This document shows, piece by piece, positions 43,273 through 55,398 of a stretch of 64,000 nucleotides of DNA (positions within the stretch are counted from its first letter, which is position 1; each line of letters begins with the position of its first letter). The DNA lies in contig OX419336.1 of assembly GCA_948470475.1 (NCBI GenBank), positions 1,557,001 through 1,621,000 on the forward strand, given 5' to 3'. This DNA is from Galaxea fascicularis (lineage: Eukaryota; Cnidaria; Anthozoa; Scleractinia; Euphylliidae). A program made the position numbers and the translations under genes. The notes below the pieces were generated by a model. That model saw only the letters and a program-made list of their open reading frames with translations. It was not told where the DNA came from and made no database searches.

Positions 43273-46200
43273 TTCATCAGCACGATAAATTTCAATGGAC
43301 TGTTCTTAACTGAATACATCATACAGGCACTCTGCCAGAGACAAAACATTAAAACAGTTACAAGGGGACGTTTCTGTCGAGAAAGTTATCAGTAGGCAAT
43401 GTTAACCCTTTCCATAACAATAATGATCTCCATCTAAAGTCTCATTACCACGTCACTAGGTCAACAATAATACAGGGCACGAGAATATAGGAACTGAACT
43501 TCGTTAACGGAAACTTTCTGCCGAATCAGAGGGGAAATTAAAGTCCAAGGAGCGAGGTTGAATAGAGGAAATGAACACCAGGGATCAGTTGTGTTAATGT
43601 TTTAAAAACAAATTCTTCCTACGTGTTAGATATGAAATATGTAACTCCTGTAAAGAGAATACGCATGTTGATATTGGAGATTAGTATACAGTTCTATTTA
43701 CATCAAATAAAGTCTAGACTCTCATATCAGTACAATGTCATTAGCATTTCTTGATCTCTCATTTGCTGAGAAGTCAAAATAGGTTATCAACCACTGATGA
43801 CTCAGATCGGCAGTTATCTGTCATGATCATATTATGGGCGTGCCCAAGAGAAGGTGCCCCGCAATATCTGGGCAGCTCAAGTAGACATGAAGTTAAAGCG
43901 CTGGGAATTTACTGCTGGGAGTGAGAATAAATAATAATATAAATATTAATATAAATAATAAAAACAAGGGAAAACAATATAAGCTAGAATGCCTCCGAGA
44001 ATCTTTTACGATATCATCGTCAACTTCGTTCTTTTACTCGTTTCAAATAATTAAGCAAAAGATCGCAACGCTTCTGCTCTGTTGCGATCAAGTTGCGAAT
44101 GACAACTTTCAGCCCTTGTTAAGCGCTGCCTATCAAAACGCCATTTTGTTAACTGAATAACCGCAGTGCGGTTTCCATGAATCTGTTGTCGTGACAAGAC
44201 AAACCTGGTAATTGATCTGGCCGGATTAACGTAACAGCTTATGCAGCACAAACAACCGATAAAAATCACAGAAAAATGAAATACTTGTTAGCAGCCTTAA
44301 GTGCAAGCTTAGTGTAAGCAAGTCATGATTGGTTTTGGTTTTAACTGGTGATTTGTCCACCAATCAAAGAGTGCAGCAACCTAGAAAGTAACTAAAGCAA
44401 ACTCGAATCTCTTTCCGGCAGAGTTAAGTAGTAGCGAGTGACTTAGGGAGACTCGCACAAATGATCCGATTTCCTATGCAAGATCAGAGCGTTTTAATCA
44501 ACAGTTACACGCAAACGCGAGGTAATTTCTATCGGCTGATTGTCGGGGAGTGATGGTGTTGGAGCCACGGATGCAGTGACTGACGTACCGTAAAAGCTCA
44601 ATTAATCCCAGTTTCTAATAAGCCCTGTGTTTGGTAGTCGGGTTTTTTCATAAGCCCCCGTACCCCCTCCTCCTCGCATCTAATAACCCCTTGTGGGACA
44701 TGAGATTTTGTTATTAGTCACTCCCGTTCCCTTTTACGAAACCCACTTCAAGTGGTTCAGTAGGTTTGCTTCTGAAAAAATATACACTAAAATACATATT
44801 AATAGTTGTTTGCTGCTGTTTTAGAAATTAGAAAAACCCTCCCCCGACCCCTCCCTTTACTAAGTCGATTCCCTCTCTCTAATTTGCCCTGCTCACCCAC
44901 TCCCCGCTAATGAGGCCTGAAATGCCAGGAAGTTTTAATTGTATTTTCAGAACTCCCACTGAAATCCCTAAGCAAACTGAACGCGGTACGGTTTAAAATA
45001 AATTTGAGATCTCGCTTGGTTCAGTTAATGTGGAACGCCTCTTCCTCCTCAGAAAATATCATTTCACACTTTTCCCAGCTACCCAGTAATGTAGAAATAA
45101 TTACTTGGGCTCTAAAGTCGCCAGGAGTCTAGAACTAGGCTGTAATTCCTTTTATTTTAAGTCTTCGTTACAGGAAGGCTTAAAAAAACACATGTTTCGC
45201 TAGGGTAGCCCATGTGACTTGAGTACACTTGAGTACACTTTTTTTTATTTATTTTTTTCAACCTCGTTCCCAGAACCTTTTCCCTTCCCTGGCTTGGGGG
45301 TGGGGTTCCCGCCCCACCCCCAAGCCAGGGAAAAGGTTCTGGGAACGAGGTTGTATTTTTTTATAACAACCTTTTTAATAAGACCCTTGAGGCCGAGATT
45401 GGCCAAAATTTTAAGAACACGCCAAAAACATACCCAGGTTGAAAGTCAGTAAGAACTTCTATACTTTGCTCATTCGTTATTGTTAAACTAATGCTCTATT
45501 TGCATCTGGAAATTATGAACTTTATCGCAATAAAATACTTACCGGCTCCTTCGATGTAATAAGAAGTCGCACTATCAGTCACATTTCAATGATCATATGA
45601 CAAATGTCAGAAAAACTTGGATTGGAATTATGTTGGACATGGAAATTGCTTTTTTGAAGCGGGAAATAAAACGGTCCTTTCTCAATTCACAAAAGCAAAG
45701 ACATAATGAAAAACACGGTTCACGGCGAATTAAACATTTCTCGTTTCAAAATAATATTGCAAAATGGCACGCTTCAGGGCTACTATGGAAATCACGATTC
45801 ACAAGGAAAAAAATAGCTATTCACTGGAAAGAAAAGGGCCGATCACGTCGATCACGAGTCACGAAAATACCTTTTATCACCCTTAATTCTGTGCTCATGA
45901 TAAACGTGAGATGCAACTTAGAACAGCTCCTAATTTTCTCAGGGATAGTAAACGCCCTGGAACACTTGCGCGCGAAAATTGCTCACTTTGATAGCCGTTT
46001 TCGCTGAAAAAAAAAAAAAAGTTGACTACTATATATATTAGTAGTCCAGATAGAGGAAATCAAAGAATAACATATTCTACATTCGGCAGATCATTGTAAT
46101 ATTACGAATTATAGTTTAAATCACGGCTGTTTTGTATTATTCATTTGTGTAAGACGCGGAGATGTCCGTCTTAGACACCGGCTGTGGCATGGGATGATGG

Positions 46201-48193
46201 CACATGAACTATGCATATCATGATAAGCACAATAATACCCATTTGCTTCGCAATTATGAAGTCGTCGTTTGGAATAGCGAAGATCAGAATTTCTTGGGTC
46301 TTAGAGTAATTAGCTCACACGGCCATGCCGACGAAATTTTCTTCTTTTTTATTTTTTTTCGAAAAATGGAGACATTTTAATTTCGTCACAACAAACGCTC
46401 TGATGGCTTAACTGGTGATAACAATGAAATCATGAATAGGACCAGTTTTATTGTTTATTTAATACAATTTGCAGATCTGTCACATCATTGTTTTATGGTC
46501 TTCGGTTTTAATTTTAAACAGCCTAAGCGCACTTCAGTTAAGTGGAATTTTGGTCCTGTTAAACACCACTGTGATGGACGAGAGCCACTCAGTCTACCAA
46601 TTGAGTTAACACATGTCCTTAAGCTGTATAAAATTTCAAACAAAATTGCTTGATAGCACCTGGACGCTTGTTAAAACCAGACGCTTGGGAACAAACTGTC
46701 TCTCGGCTTCAGTTACCGATGGTCGGCCACAAGTTAAACTCATTGACATGAAAGTTTCATTCCGTTATGGCCTTTTCCCAGGTTTCGGTTTAATCGTTTC
46801 AGTTGCGTATTTATATAAGGCAGAGAATACTATTTGACTAATACCTGACTCTTCGTCCCAATTCAGTGAAGAAAAGGTCATAAAAGGGAGAAACATTTCT
46901 ATACTCGTTTGTTTCTCCATCGTGCTCCTCAAAGGATTCGCCGGTTTGCATGGTGTGGTTTTCCAAAAAAAAAAAAATTAAATAATCATAATAATAATAT
47001 CTACAGCGACGTTAATGAATAATTTCATGCAAGCAACGTTCGGCCTTAAAAGCTTTCTCTTCAAGTTGATTGTCACTGTCTTTTTGTCTAACGTCATGAC
47101 AAGGGTGAATTTAATTGCTTTTTCATTACCTTTATTCATATAATAAGACGCGCCAGAACCTGCTTGCACAGGTCCGGAAAGATACTTCAGAATTTATAAC
47201 AAATAATTTTCCAACTACGTACAGTTTTCTTCATTTGATGAAGAACTACCACCGAGCAGTTTGCCTAGTAAAAAACTCGGTACCAAATATGATTTCATAC
47301 CACCGGGGGGTTAATTCTTTTCTAAGTATATCATGGATTTATTTACCTTGAAATATCCATTTTAGGTTTCGATTTTCATATGGTTTGAAAAATTTGCCTA
47401 AATATGTTTTTAATCCAAGTGTATTAATAAAAAAAAAAGACAGAAAGAAAAAGTACTCACTGAGATACCATTTCAAAACAGCCCGAGGTATCTTTCATTA
47501 TATTACTGAATTGCAAAACTACTTAGAAAACATGTGCTTTGTCACGAAGGATCCAAGTGTGCCCGCACCAATTCTCCCTCCATTCAGTTTTGGTTATAAA
47601 CCTCTCTATGATTGCCATAAACTTCACTTACTATACGATTTCAATTTGAAACCAGTTCTCCATTTTATTTGTTTTCGCACAATTTTAAAGCCTTATTAAA
47701 GCAATTAACCAGTAAACATAACGACGAAATTAAACTCATTTTCTTTACAATGAAGCTTATTTACACATTGAAAAAAAGATTCAAGACGAAGGCGTAAAAT
47801 CATTTGAATAACAGTTAAGAGCAGGAATTGATAAGCATTGCGAGAGCAAGTCCATACCAATTGAAAACTTCAAAAGTTGCAGACAAAACCGGCGGGGCCA
47901 ACGAAAACATGCTTAGAAAAAAAAAGAACAGTAAAGGGCTGATTTAGATCAGGGCTGAGCTTCAATAAAGTAAATGATCGCCTAAATGTTCGTGATGAAG
48001 AGTATATTGTCTTTTGACGGCTTTCCTCGTGACATTCGTCGCAGTACGGTAGTTGCTAGACGATCGCTAAGTTGCGTGCAAAAACGCGGCATAAAATTGA
48101 CAAAAAGCGAAAGGGAATGATGATGTGGGTACAATGTAAAAGCGAATTCATTTTGCTTTGAGACTATTAGCGCAATATTGCTCTCGCGTGAAC
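43273..48193. other. Spacer between the two homeobox genes
   Basis: About 4.9 kb with no recognised exon. It holds a strong hairpin element at 45259-45353 and simple repeats (AATAATATAAATATTAATAT near 43926, A-runs near 46005 and 46965). Open frames at 45597-46007 and 47385-47699 lack domains. Shared regulatory elements of the homeobox pair could lie here. Confidence 0.4.
45259..45353. mobile_element. Tight hairpin element, about 43-bp arms
   Basis: CAACCTCGTTCCCAGAACCT and the following CTGGCTTGGGGGTGGGG are repeated inverted after a short TTCCCG loop. The arms match almost perfectly except for one 4-base indel. It is non-coding and probably a tiny foldback transposon; it could also impede replication. 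Confidence 0.8.
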
Positions 48194-50336
48194 ATGCAAA
48201 ACGACGAAAGGGCTCCGGCTTCAAATTTGAGAAGTAAGGACTTAACAGCTTGTCCTTGCAATGCTTGTTTTCCAAGGAAAGATTTGCGCAACGATTCACT
48301 AGGTCTGGAGACTAGCCACCCCAAGGAACTGTACAACTATAACAGGGTTGTAGGATTTCCGCCGAACATCCCCATTTTGCCGTATCCGCCGATTTCTACC
48401 TCTCCTGCTTCCCTGTATGGGCCTCTTCACCTGCACCGACCAGGCTACCCCAGAGCAATGTTTTCTACTTCAGACGGTCGTTATGACTTACCTTTGATGC
48501 AAGGGGTGCCCAACAAAGACAGCACGCTTCTTGAACGTCGGATTGTCCATAGTCAGTCTCCACAACTGGCTGACTCTGAAGCGGGTTCTGCGAGTTATTG
48601 GGAGGAAACAGGCGGTGAGTACACGAACCTTAGATTTCAAAGTATTTTAGAAAAGTTATTGTGAGCGAACGTGAGAACATTCAATTCGTTAGTAGTGATT
48701 TCATTGAGGTGTTGCTGCAGACAAATTCTGAGAGCCAGTGGCTTATTGGATTATCCATCAAGTCGACTTGGTTTGGCGGAAACTTGACCGACAACAGTCT
48801 TTGGAATTCTATACCGGAGGGACAACAAAATTACTGAAATCAAAGCTGCTATGTTGGAGATGTTTTGAAAAGAAGTGATCATCATACATGTATTGGGGAT
48901 AAAGAAGTAAACATAAATGCATTCACTATTTCATTACAAGGTGGTCGAGTACTCTTCTGTTACTGATCTCTGAACTCATACTGACAAAATTATCATTGAA
49001 CGGATTATTATGTTTGTGGCGTTCATCTACGTAAGGTATTTAAAACCATTTAGGATTAATATCATTTGTAAATAGATCAACCCCTATAGAAGTCATTGAC
49101 GCCCTAATTATTCCTATCAAGTAATACACAGCACTTGACGCAAAACTGTCGATAAAAGTGACCAGGTCTAAGAAATTGAGCAACGCTATGTAGGTCAAAA
49201 AGGAGTTTATACGTTACAGCTTATTGTAACCTTGGATGCTTTGAAAGCAGGTGGACTAAGCAATTTTTCATTGAAGTTAGTGTTTATCCTTACTTAATCC
49301 GTGATGTAACATTTATCATTAAGTAATTGCAAGGTGTTGCGAGTATCATTAGTTAAATAGATCGTTTGAAATCAAACAGTAGAGGTGTCTAAAATGGAAT
49401 TTAAATCTACAGTGAGCATCCTTTGTATTCGAGGCTCGAAAGCGAGACACAAAGCTTTTTGTGCTCTGCCGCAAGGGAAACTCTTTATCTTTTGTTTTGA
49501 AACGAAAGATCTAGAGCTTAATTGGAAATGGCTTCTCGCATTCCTGAAAGAAAAATTAGTAACTAGGGTGGACTGCCAATGTTTTGACTTTCTATATTAT
49601 ATTCTTGCCAAATGTCCCTCAAACATGCATTTAATTGTTTTTTATTCTATCATTAACAAATAATGGTCAATTCTCCCAAGTAAAATTGAAAGTATCTGTC
49701 TATATATCATATATATAAAACAAAAGCGAAAAAAAGGTCATTCGTAGCCGATAGTCAAATGAAATGGGGACAGAAAGACATGAATGATAAGACATAAAAT
49801 GACAGTCTAATAAAGACCAATCCAGTTTTGGTAAGCAAAGCTTTTTGCTTTTTTGGTAAGCAAGGTTTTCATAGAGCACGTATACCATCGTCTAAAATTG
49901 GTTCGCCTGTTCAAACGATTGTAAATGACTGGCATGTTTTATCATTAACTAGTTTAATATTTACAATATTCGTTTGATACATATGCGTGCATTTGTTTGT
50001 TCTAGGCTATTCGTGACTAGACACCGTCATGATCTTCAATGAACGCTTTCCGGACGCACCCTTTTAAGTTAAAGGTTTATCTTATAATTTTCTGAAAATG
50101 TTTTGTTAGGTTCAGGCTCCGCAGATAAACCACGACGCATGCGCACAGTATTCACTCCTCAACAGCTCGAGAGACTGGAGCGACACTTTAAGAGCCAGCA
50201 ATACGTTGGAAGTGCTCAGCGTATTTACATTGCCAAGCAACTGGGCCTGTCAGAAACGCAAGTCAAAGTATGGTTTCAGAATCGAAGAATTAGATGGAGA
50301 AAACAAGCTTTGGGAGCAGTGGCGAAATCTCAGTAA
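48194..50336 (+). CDS. not: Homeobox gene B, Not-type, two exons
   Basis: A sequence-specific nuclear transcription factor of the Not (notochord homeobox) type. Exon 1 is 48194-48614 with a GTGAGT donor. Exon 2 is 50110-50336 after a TTTTGTTAG acceptor. The phase-1 join gives 215 residues. Exon 1 encodes a Pro/Ser-rich region with CPCNACFPRK and IPILPYPPIS. The homeodomain is about residues 148-207: RTVFTPQQLERLERHFKSQQ, then YVGSAQR, LGLSETQVKVWFQNRR and IRWRKQ; residue 50 is Gln. The TPQQLERLE and SETQVKVWFQNRRIRWRKQ strings are what I associate with Not proteins. Only eight residues follow the domain. It shares about 35 of 60 homeodomain residues with gene A, and the intron interrupts both at the same phase just before the domain. 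That supports an old tandem duplication. Confidence 0.9.
48615..50109 (+). other. Intron of homeobox gene B
   Basis: No further exon is supported. The 92-codon frame at 49385-49663 has no domain. Boundaries follow GT-AG and keep the homeodomain in frame. Confidence 0.7.
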
Positions 50337-51496
50337 TGATATATACTGTGCAGTGTCGTTAGCAGAGACATGACTAGCATCAGGTTGCCGACTAAACTGC
50401 TGATATGTAGGGAGTTTGGAAAAGTGTATTAGTGTAGTCATTTAAGACTAGAGGAACTGGTTTTATTCTGTTTTATTTAATAATGAAGGAGTAATGAGCT
50501 GAAAAGAATGTAACAGGGACAGTCATAGGTTAGAATATTTCATCAAACAGAATACCGAAGATACTTAACAAAGGCCCCGGCGTATTTCTAGTATTTTATG
50601 AACACCGCATAAATGTACTGGACATTGTTAATGGAATTATTGACCTCTTAGATAGGAACTACTGGAAACTGTGACAATGGAAACGTGACTTGTTTACTCG
50701 AGGAAATAATATTTGCCGGAAACCACAGTACTTGGATCCGGAAAACAGGACAAATGAGGCTGAATACTGAATGTGACAAAAATCGACAAAAAGCTGAAAC
50801 CGAAGTATTTTCCTGAGCACTAGCTAATCTGCCACAGTAAGATCAAAGTTGTCGAGATATCGATATCATGATTTAAAAATAAGGACCAAAATACCACAAT
50901 ACTGTAAAATCGTGAAGAGATAGCGTTTTATTACTCTAGGTTTGGCCAGCTTGAAATTTCTCGCCGTTTTGTAGGTTACCTATTTACAGTGCTAGCAAAC
51001 ATAGGTAAGTCGGAGCAGAAAATGTCTCTGTCTGAAAAGAGTGTATCACAGAGTTCTCTGGATTGACGTCAGGATTCAGTTTTTACACTCCAATCGTTCA
51101 CTGCACGTACGTAACTAACTGGTGCCTATAAATTGTGCACATAATTAGCAATGACAAAATAAACTCGTTTAAAGTTGATACTTACGCGAGTCTCTTTTAT
51201 TCGTTGAATTGCTTTTGATTGATAACGGTTTTGAGTTTTCCGATTGGACTATACTCTTTAATAGGGTATTATAGACCGCTGTTAATCTATTTTCAGTAGT
51301 CAAGCTGTCACTGATTCTCGTCGTACTCGGAAAGTCCTTAAAGCAGCTAGCGAGTTGGCCTTCAAGTTATATAACATGAACATTTCGGTCGCGTTTACTA
51401 ATCGGCAGAATGAATTAATGGCTTGATACAATCACGACCCTGTAGAGGCACCGCACGATAAGTGGTTCAGGTGAGGAGTTGAATCTGAATGTCACT
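50337..51496. other. 3' flank of homeobox gene B
   Basis: No other gene is recognised. AATAATGAAGGA near 50480 and later AAAATAAACTC near 51157 are possible polyadenylation contexts. Confidence 0.35.
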
Positions 51497-51731
51497 GGGG
51501 CTCGTTTCTCGAAAGTCCCGAAAACCTTTCGTGCCCCAAAAGCCATTATTTTTCTAAAACCGCTTATTCTAAAGACGCTTGTCTTTTACTACGATTTCAA
51601 GATACGAAAGGCCCTTGCAAAGTTGCTGCAAAATTTCATGTCTGGAAATCTCTTCGTTTTTGAGATACGTAGGAAATTATGGCACCCGAAATAGGCCCGA
51701 AAAGTTTCGGGGCGTTCGAGAAACGCGCGCC
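51497..51731. mobile_element. MITE of about 235 bp
   Basis: The left end GGGCTCGTTTCTCGAAAGTC CCGAAAACCTTTCG is mirrored by CGAAAAGTTTCGGGGCGTTC GAGAAACGCGCGCC at the right. The arms are about 35 bp with mismatches. The interior is AT-rich and non-coding. Confidence 0.65.
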
Positions 51732-51989
51732 TGTATCGCAACTACTTCCTGAGAGATCACTTGCTCGTTCGGAGAAGTTTGTGTCACAAGGAGACTGAGG
51801 AGAGCGGGAAAAAGCGCTTGGTCGCCGATTATTTTAGTCTGAGATGATTGAGATTTTTCCTGTTGTCACCCGTGTCTGGGCAAGAACGTCATGCTAGCCC
51901 ACATGTAAGGCACTAATACATTACAATCCTACATATATAAATACACCAACTGACAAAAACACCTACCTCCACTAACACGCACTTACCTA

Positions 51990-52725
51990 CAATTATACTC
52001 ACTTCTCTTCATTTGTACACACGTACATTCACTTATACTCACTTACGTTCATATATACTCACTTGCCTTCGATTAATATACTCACTTCTCTTCATTTATA
52101 CTCACTTGCTTGCATTTATACTCACTCGCCTGCACTTATACTCACTTGCCTGCATTTATACTGACTTGCTTCCATTTGTACTCACCTGCTTGCATTTGTA
52201 CTCACTTGCCTCCTTTTATACTCACTTGCCTGCATTTGTACTCACTTACATTCACTTATACTTACTTGCATTCATTTGTACTCACTTGCCTTCATTTGTA
52301 CTCACCGGCCTTCATTTGTATTCACTTACATTCACTTATACTCACTTACAATCACTTGTACCCGCTTGCCTTCATTTATACTCACTTGCATTCATTTATA
52401 CTCACTTACATTCACTGACACTCACTTGCCTTCATTTATACTCACTTGCATTCATTTATATACTCACTTACATTCACTTATACTCACTTGCATTCATTTA
52501 TATACTCACTTGCATTCATTTATGCTCACTTACCTTCATTCATACTCACTAACATTCACCTATGATCACTTGCCTTCATTTGTACTCACTTACACTCACT
52601 TATAGTTACTTGCATTCATTTGTACTCACTTGCGTTCATTTGTACTCACTTACAATCACTTATACTCACTTGCATTCATTCATACTCACTTGCATTCATT
52701 TGTACTCACTTGCCTTCATTTACGC
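51990..52725. repeat. 20-bp minisatellite, about 36 copies
   Basis: The consensus unit is TTCATTTATACTCACTTGC plus one base, with frequent TTGTA, TTACA and CCTTC variants and two 22-bp units containing TATATA. As 20 is not a multiple of three, all three plus frames read the same HLYSLAFIYTHL-type peptide in turn and remain open; this is an artefact. Confidence 0.95.
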
Positions 52726-53108
52726 GGACCCAGGGAGGTTTCCAAACACGTCTGAGCTTTCGAGTTCCACTGCTTTCAATCCTCAGAGAATTCGCTTCTT
52801 CCAACTGATCTACAGTGGTGTTCTCGAGGAGTCCAGCGATTTCACCACAGCGAAAACTTGAAACACAAAGCTTTTTCCAATGCTTGTAGTCAACACGGTT
52901 AGTACATCCTTTTCATAAAGGAGACTCTCAATGCCAGGTCTTGCTCTTTCTTCAGATTAATTTGCTTTAAGGATCTTAAATTCAAAGTTGAACCAAGAAT
53001 CCGTATTATTATCCGCTACTGAAGTCTCTGCTCCCTTGTTTGACATGTGTCACCCTCGAAATGGCCAATCAGCAATTTACGTTCAGAATCTGAACGTAAA
53101 TACTCAAA
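52726..53108. other. Short gap, nothing recognised
   Basis: The sequence after the minisatellite reads in frame as a short non-repetitive peptide but shows no domain. Confidence 0.35.
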
Positions 53109-53109
53109 T

Positions 53110-53535
53110 CTTACAAAGACCATTGCAGGCTCTCCTCTCTCTCGCCCGCCCCAATCCCCTCGCTTTTGACCGCGCGCCATTAGAAAGCAAATCTCGGAAT
53201 AACCCATACGGAGAGCCTGTTTGCAGGCTAGGATTCGAGTTCATAACATAACAACTTACGCTTAGACAAGCGCACGTGTCACAGAAAAGTTTTTTGACTG
53301 CCGCCTTGACCCAAAAGGTCATTTACGGTTCGTTCTGATTGGTTCATTTCACTTTGATAATTTGACAGATCAGTCAAGCGGAAAAGGGGGAAGAACTGAA
53401 AACTTACAAAGACCATTGCAGGCTCTCCCTTCTCTTGCCCGCCCCAATCCCTGAGCTTTGACCGCGCGCCATTCAAGAGCAAGTCGACGCGACCATCTCT
53501 CGGAATACCCAAATGGAGAGCCTGTTTGCAGGCTA
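53110..53535. repeat. Direct repeat pair (about 125 bp each)
   Basis: 53110-53230 and 53403-53535 share CTTACAAAGACCATTGCAGG, TGACCGCGCGCCATT, CTCGGAATA and GGAGAGCCTGTTTGCAGGCT A. Copy 2 has an extra GTCGACGCGACCATCT. The copies may be the two ends of an LTR-like or composite element of about 425 bp, or a local duplication. Confidence 0.65.
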
Positions 53536-54253
53536 GTCAGCCTCGGGAACGGTCCGGGTCCATTTATCCAACTAGTAAACCAAGGCAACGGAACACGGAA
53601 ATAACGTTCTTTAATTAAACAAGATATAGGTGGACCCACGAATTCTTTTGTCTGGCCGACAAAGAACAAATGGCAGTCCCTCGACAGATCATTATTTAAG
53701 AAGCCCGAGTTGCAACAGGCTGGTCTAGGCCTTCAAAACGTTTCCCTCAACTGTAGGACCAATGCAACGGAGGTCACGACGAAGCTAGAAGAGAGCTACC
53801 CCAAGTTAATTACGGGTGGAGGAGGGCGGGGGTGGGGGATGAGAAACGCGGGTTCTTGTTACATGTAAGATTAACCTTTGTTCATGAATGGTTAGACAAG
53901 GGCTTGAATTTCTAGGTATTTAACTCTACCTATTAAACTTCTAGTGTTGGCGAATGAATCCAACCATTTGTGGAGGCATTGTTTTTCGGGGAAATCGGCC
54001 GATTGTACTAAAAATATTGCTTTGTAAAGTGTAGAAAGAATAGAATAGGATATGGCGTCTTTTGCTGTGAGAAGCGCGTTGGTTATTAGTTTACTAGTTA
54101 AGTTTAATGAACGGTAAAAGAGAAGAAAAATTGAGGGTCTTGGTTTTCGGAAAACGCACGTCAACAGTCAATAGAGAAAACTAAGACCGGCAAAGAGTAG
54201 AATCAAGTCTACAATGGTTCTGCACGTGCTTTTTGCATTTTGGTACATTTCTT
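53536..54253. other. Gap without recognised gene
   Basis: No exon is supported; a G-rich patch (GGAGGAGGGCGGGGGTGGGG) lies near 53818-53838. Confidence 0.35.
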
Positions 54254-54502
54254 TACCGTCCTCTGCAAAACAACAACGTGAAATGACCAAAATTTAGGTT
54301 TTCTCGAGAACGTGAGCGTATGACGGCAAAATCCTTTTTCTTTTTCATTACTTTGACGTCATTCATACTAACTTAGTTCCTAGAGAGTTCGCCAGCATTT
54401 TCCAAGTTAAACAAATTGGAATGATTGCTAAAGAGTTACAAAAACGAGAAGTTCTATTTTTAAATGACGTTCTCGTTGCCGTCTTCGTTTCTTAAACTTC
54501 CT
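54254..54502. mobile_element. Partial copy of MITE family 2
   Basis: It shares AACAACGTGAAATGACCAAA, TTTAGGTTTTCTCGAGAACG and CAAAAACGAGAAGTTCTATT with the fuller copy at 56751-57072, in the same order. The left terminus is missing or diverged. Confidence 0.6.
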
Positions 54503-54511
54503 ATTGTGCAG

Positions 54512-54708
54512 AGGCGGATCCAGGGGAGGGGTTGAGGGGGTTGCAACCCCCCCTTTGAGAATTTTTTTTATTTTGCTTGATTCTTCGTAAAATAATAATA
54601 GAATAAAATTTTTTTTACGAAGTTTTTACTCGCCTTCCACACCATTGGTGTTCAAGGCTACTTCGGTAGTGTACAACCCCCCCTTTCAGAAATTCCTGGA
54701 TCCGCCCT
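54512..54708. mobile_element. Small TIR element (about 195 bp)
   Basis: The left end AGGCGGATCCAGGGG and the G-rich GGGGTTGAGGGGGTTGCAAC are mirrored at the right (ACAACCCCCCCTTTCAGAAA then CCTGGATCCGCCC). The interior is T-rich. It abuts the MITE fragment to its left, so two insertions are adjacent. Confidence 0.72.
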
Positions 54709-55075
54709 TGTTGTGTGCAAACTTCCTATTGAGTGCAAAGTTTATGAATATATTTTTGTAGCTATAGCCTTACAACTACATCCTTCTTCAGCCTTACAAA
54801 AGCATAAGTTCATCCGTGGCCTCTCTATGTACGTACATACTGACAAACTCATCGAATGTCGCTTTTTAAGTTCCACGAGACGGATACGTCCAAATGTTTC
54901 TTGATTTTAATTGTGTTTGTTTATCATGTCCCGTCGACCTGTAATAATCACATGTCTAACAAGTGAAAGTGAAGAGATTTTGTTGAAACTGGCGATTTCC
55001 TCTCGCAAGTATCAGAGGACGTTTTGTCAACCATGTCGGCCTACATTGGTCGGCATGGGATAAATAAACAGCATT
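54709..55075. other. Short gap, nothing recognised
   Basis: No exon or repeat is supported. Confidence 0.35.
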
Positions 55076-55398
55076 CCCCATTTGGCGTGAAAATATGCTC
55101 GCACACGTGTCCGAGGACATTATCTGTTCCGAGAAATGAATAGCTTCGCTCTCGGAAAACTTTAAGTTTCGAGGAACTGATTATGTGCAAGGATAAATAT
55201 CCGACCAGATTTTTAAAGCCAATTTGGGGCTACTGTCTTTATTATACTTGAAATATTTTTCGCAACACGCATTTGGGGAGTATATAAAATAGTTTCCATT
55301 TGGCGCGAAAATATTCTCGAATATTTGTCCGCGGACATTATCTGTTCCGAGAAGCAAACAGTTCGCTCTCGGAAAATTGTGAGCTCCAAGGGGTGAAG
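55076..55398. repeat. Direct repeat pair (about 103 bp each)
   Basis: 55076-55178 and 55295-55398 share CATTTGGCG GAAAATAT, GGACATTATCTGTTCCGAGA and TTCGCTCTCGGAAAA. They are diverged by roughly one base in five, so this is an old duplication. Confidence 0.6.

Noticed and set aside
45597..46007. 136-codon basic ORF
   Set aside because: No recognisable domain, no splice or UTR context; likely chance or old repeat.
52013..52861. Overlapping ORFs of 100-180 codons
   Set aside because: All three frames encode the same cyclic peptide of a 20-bp minisatellite.
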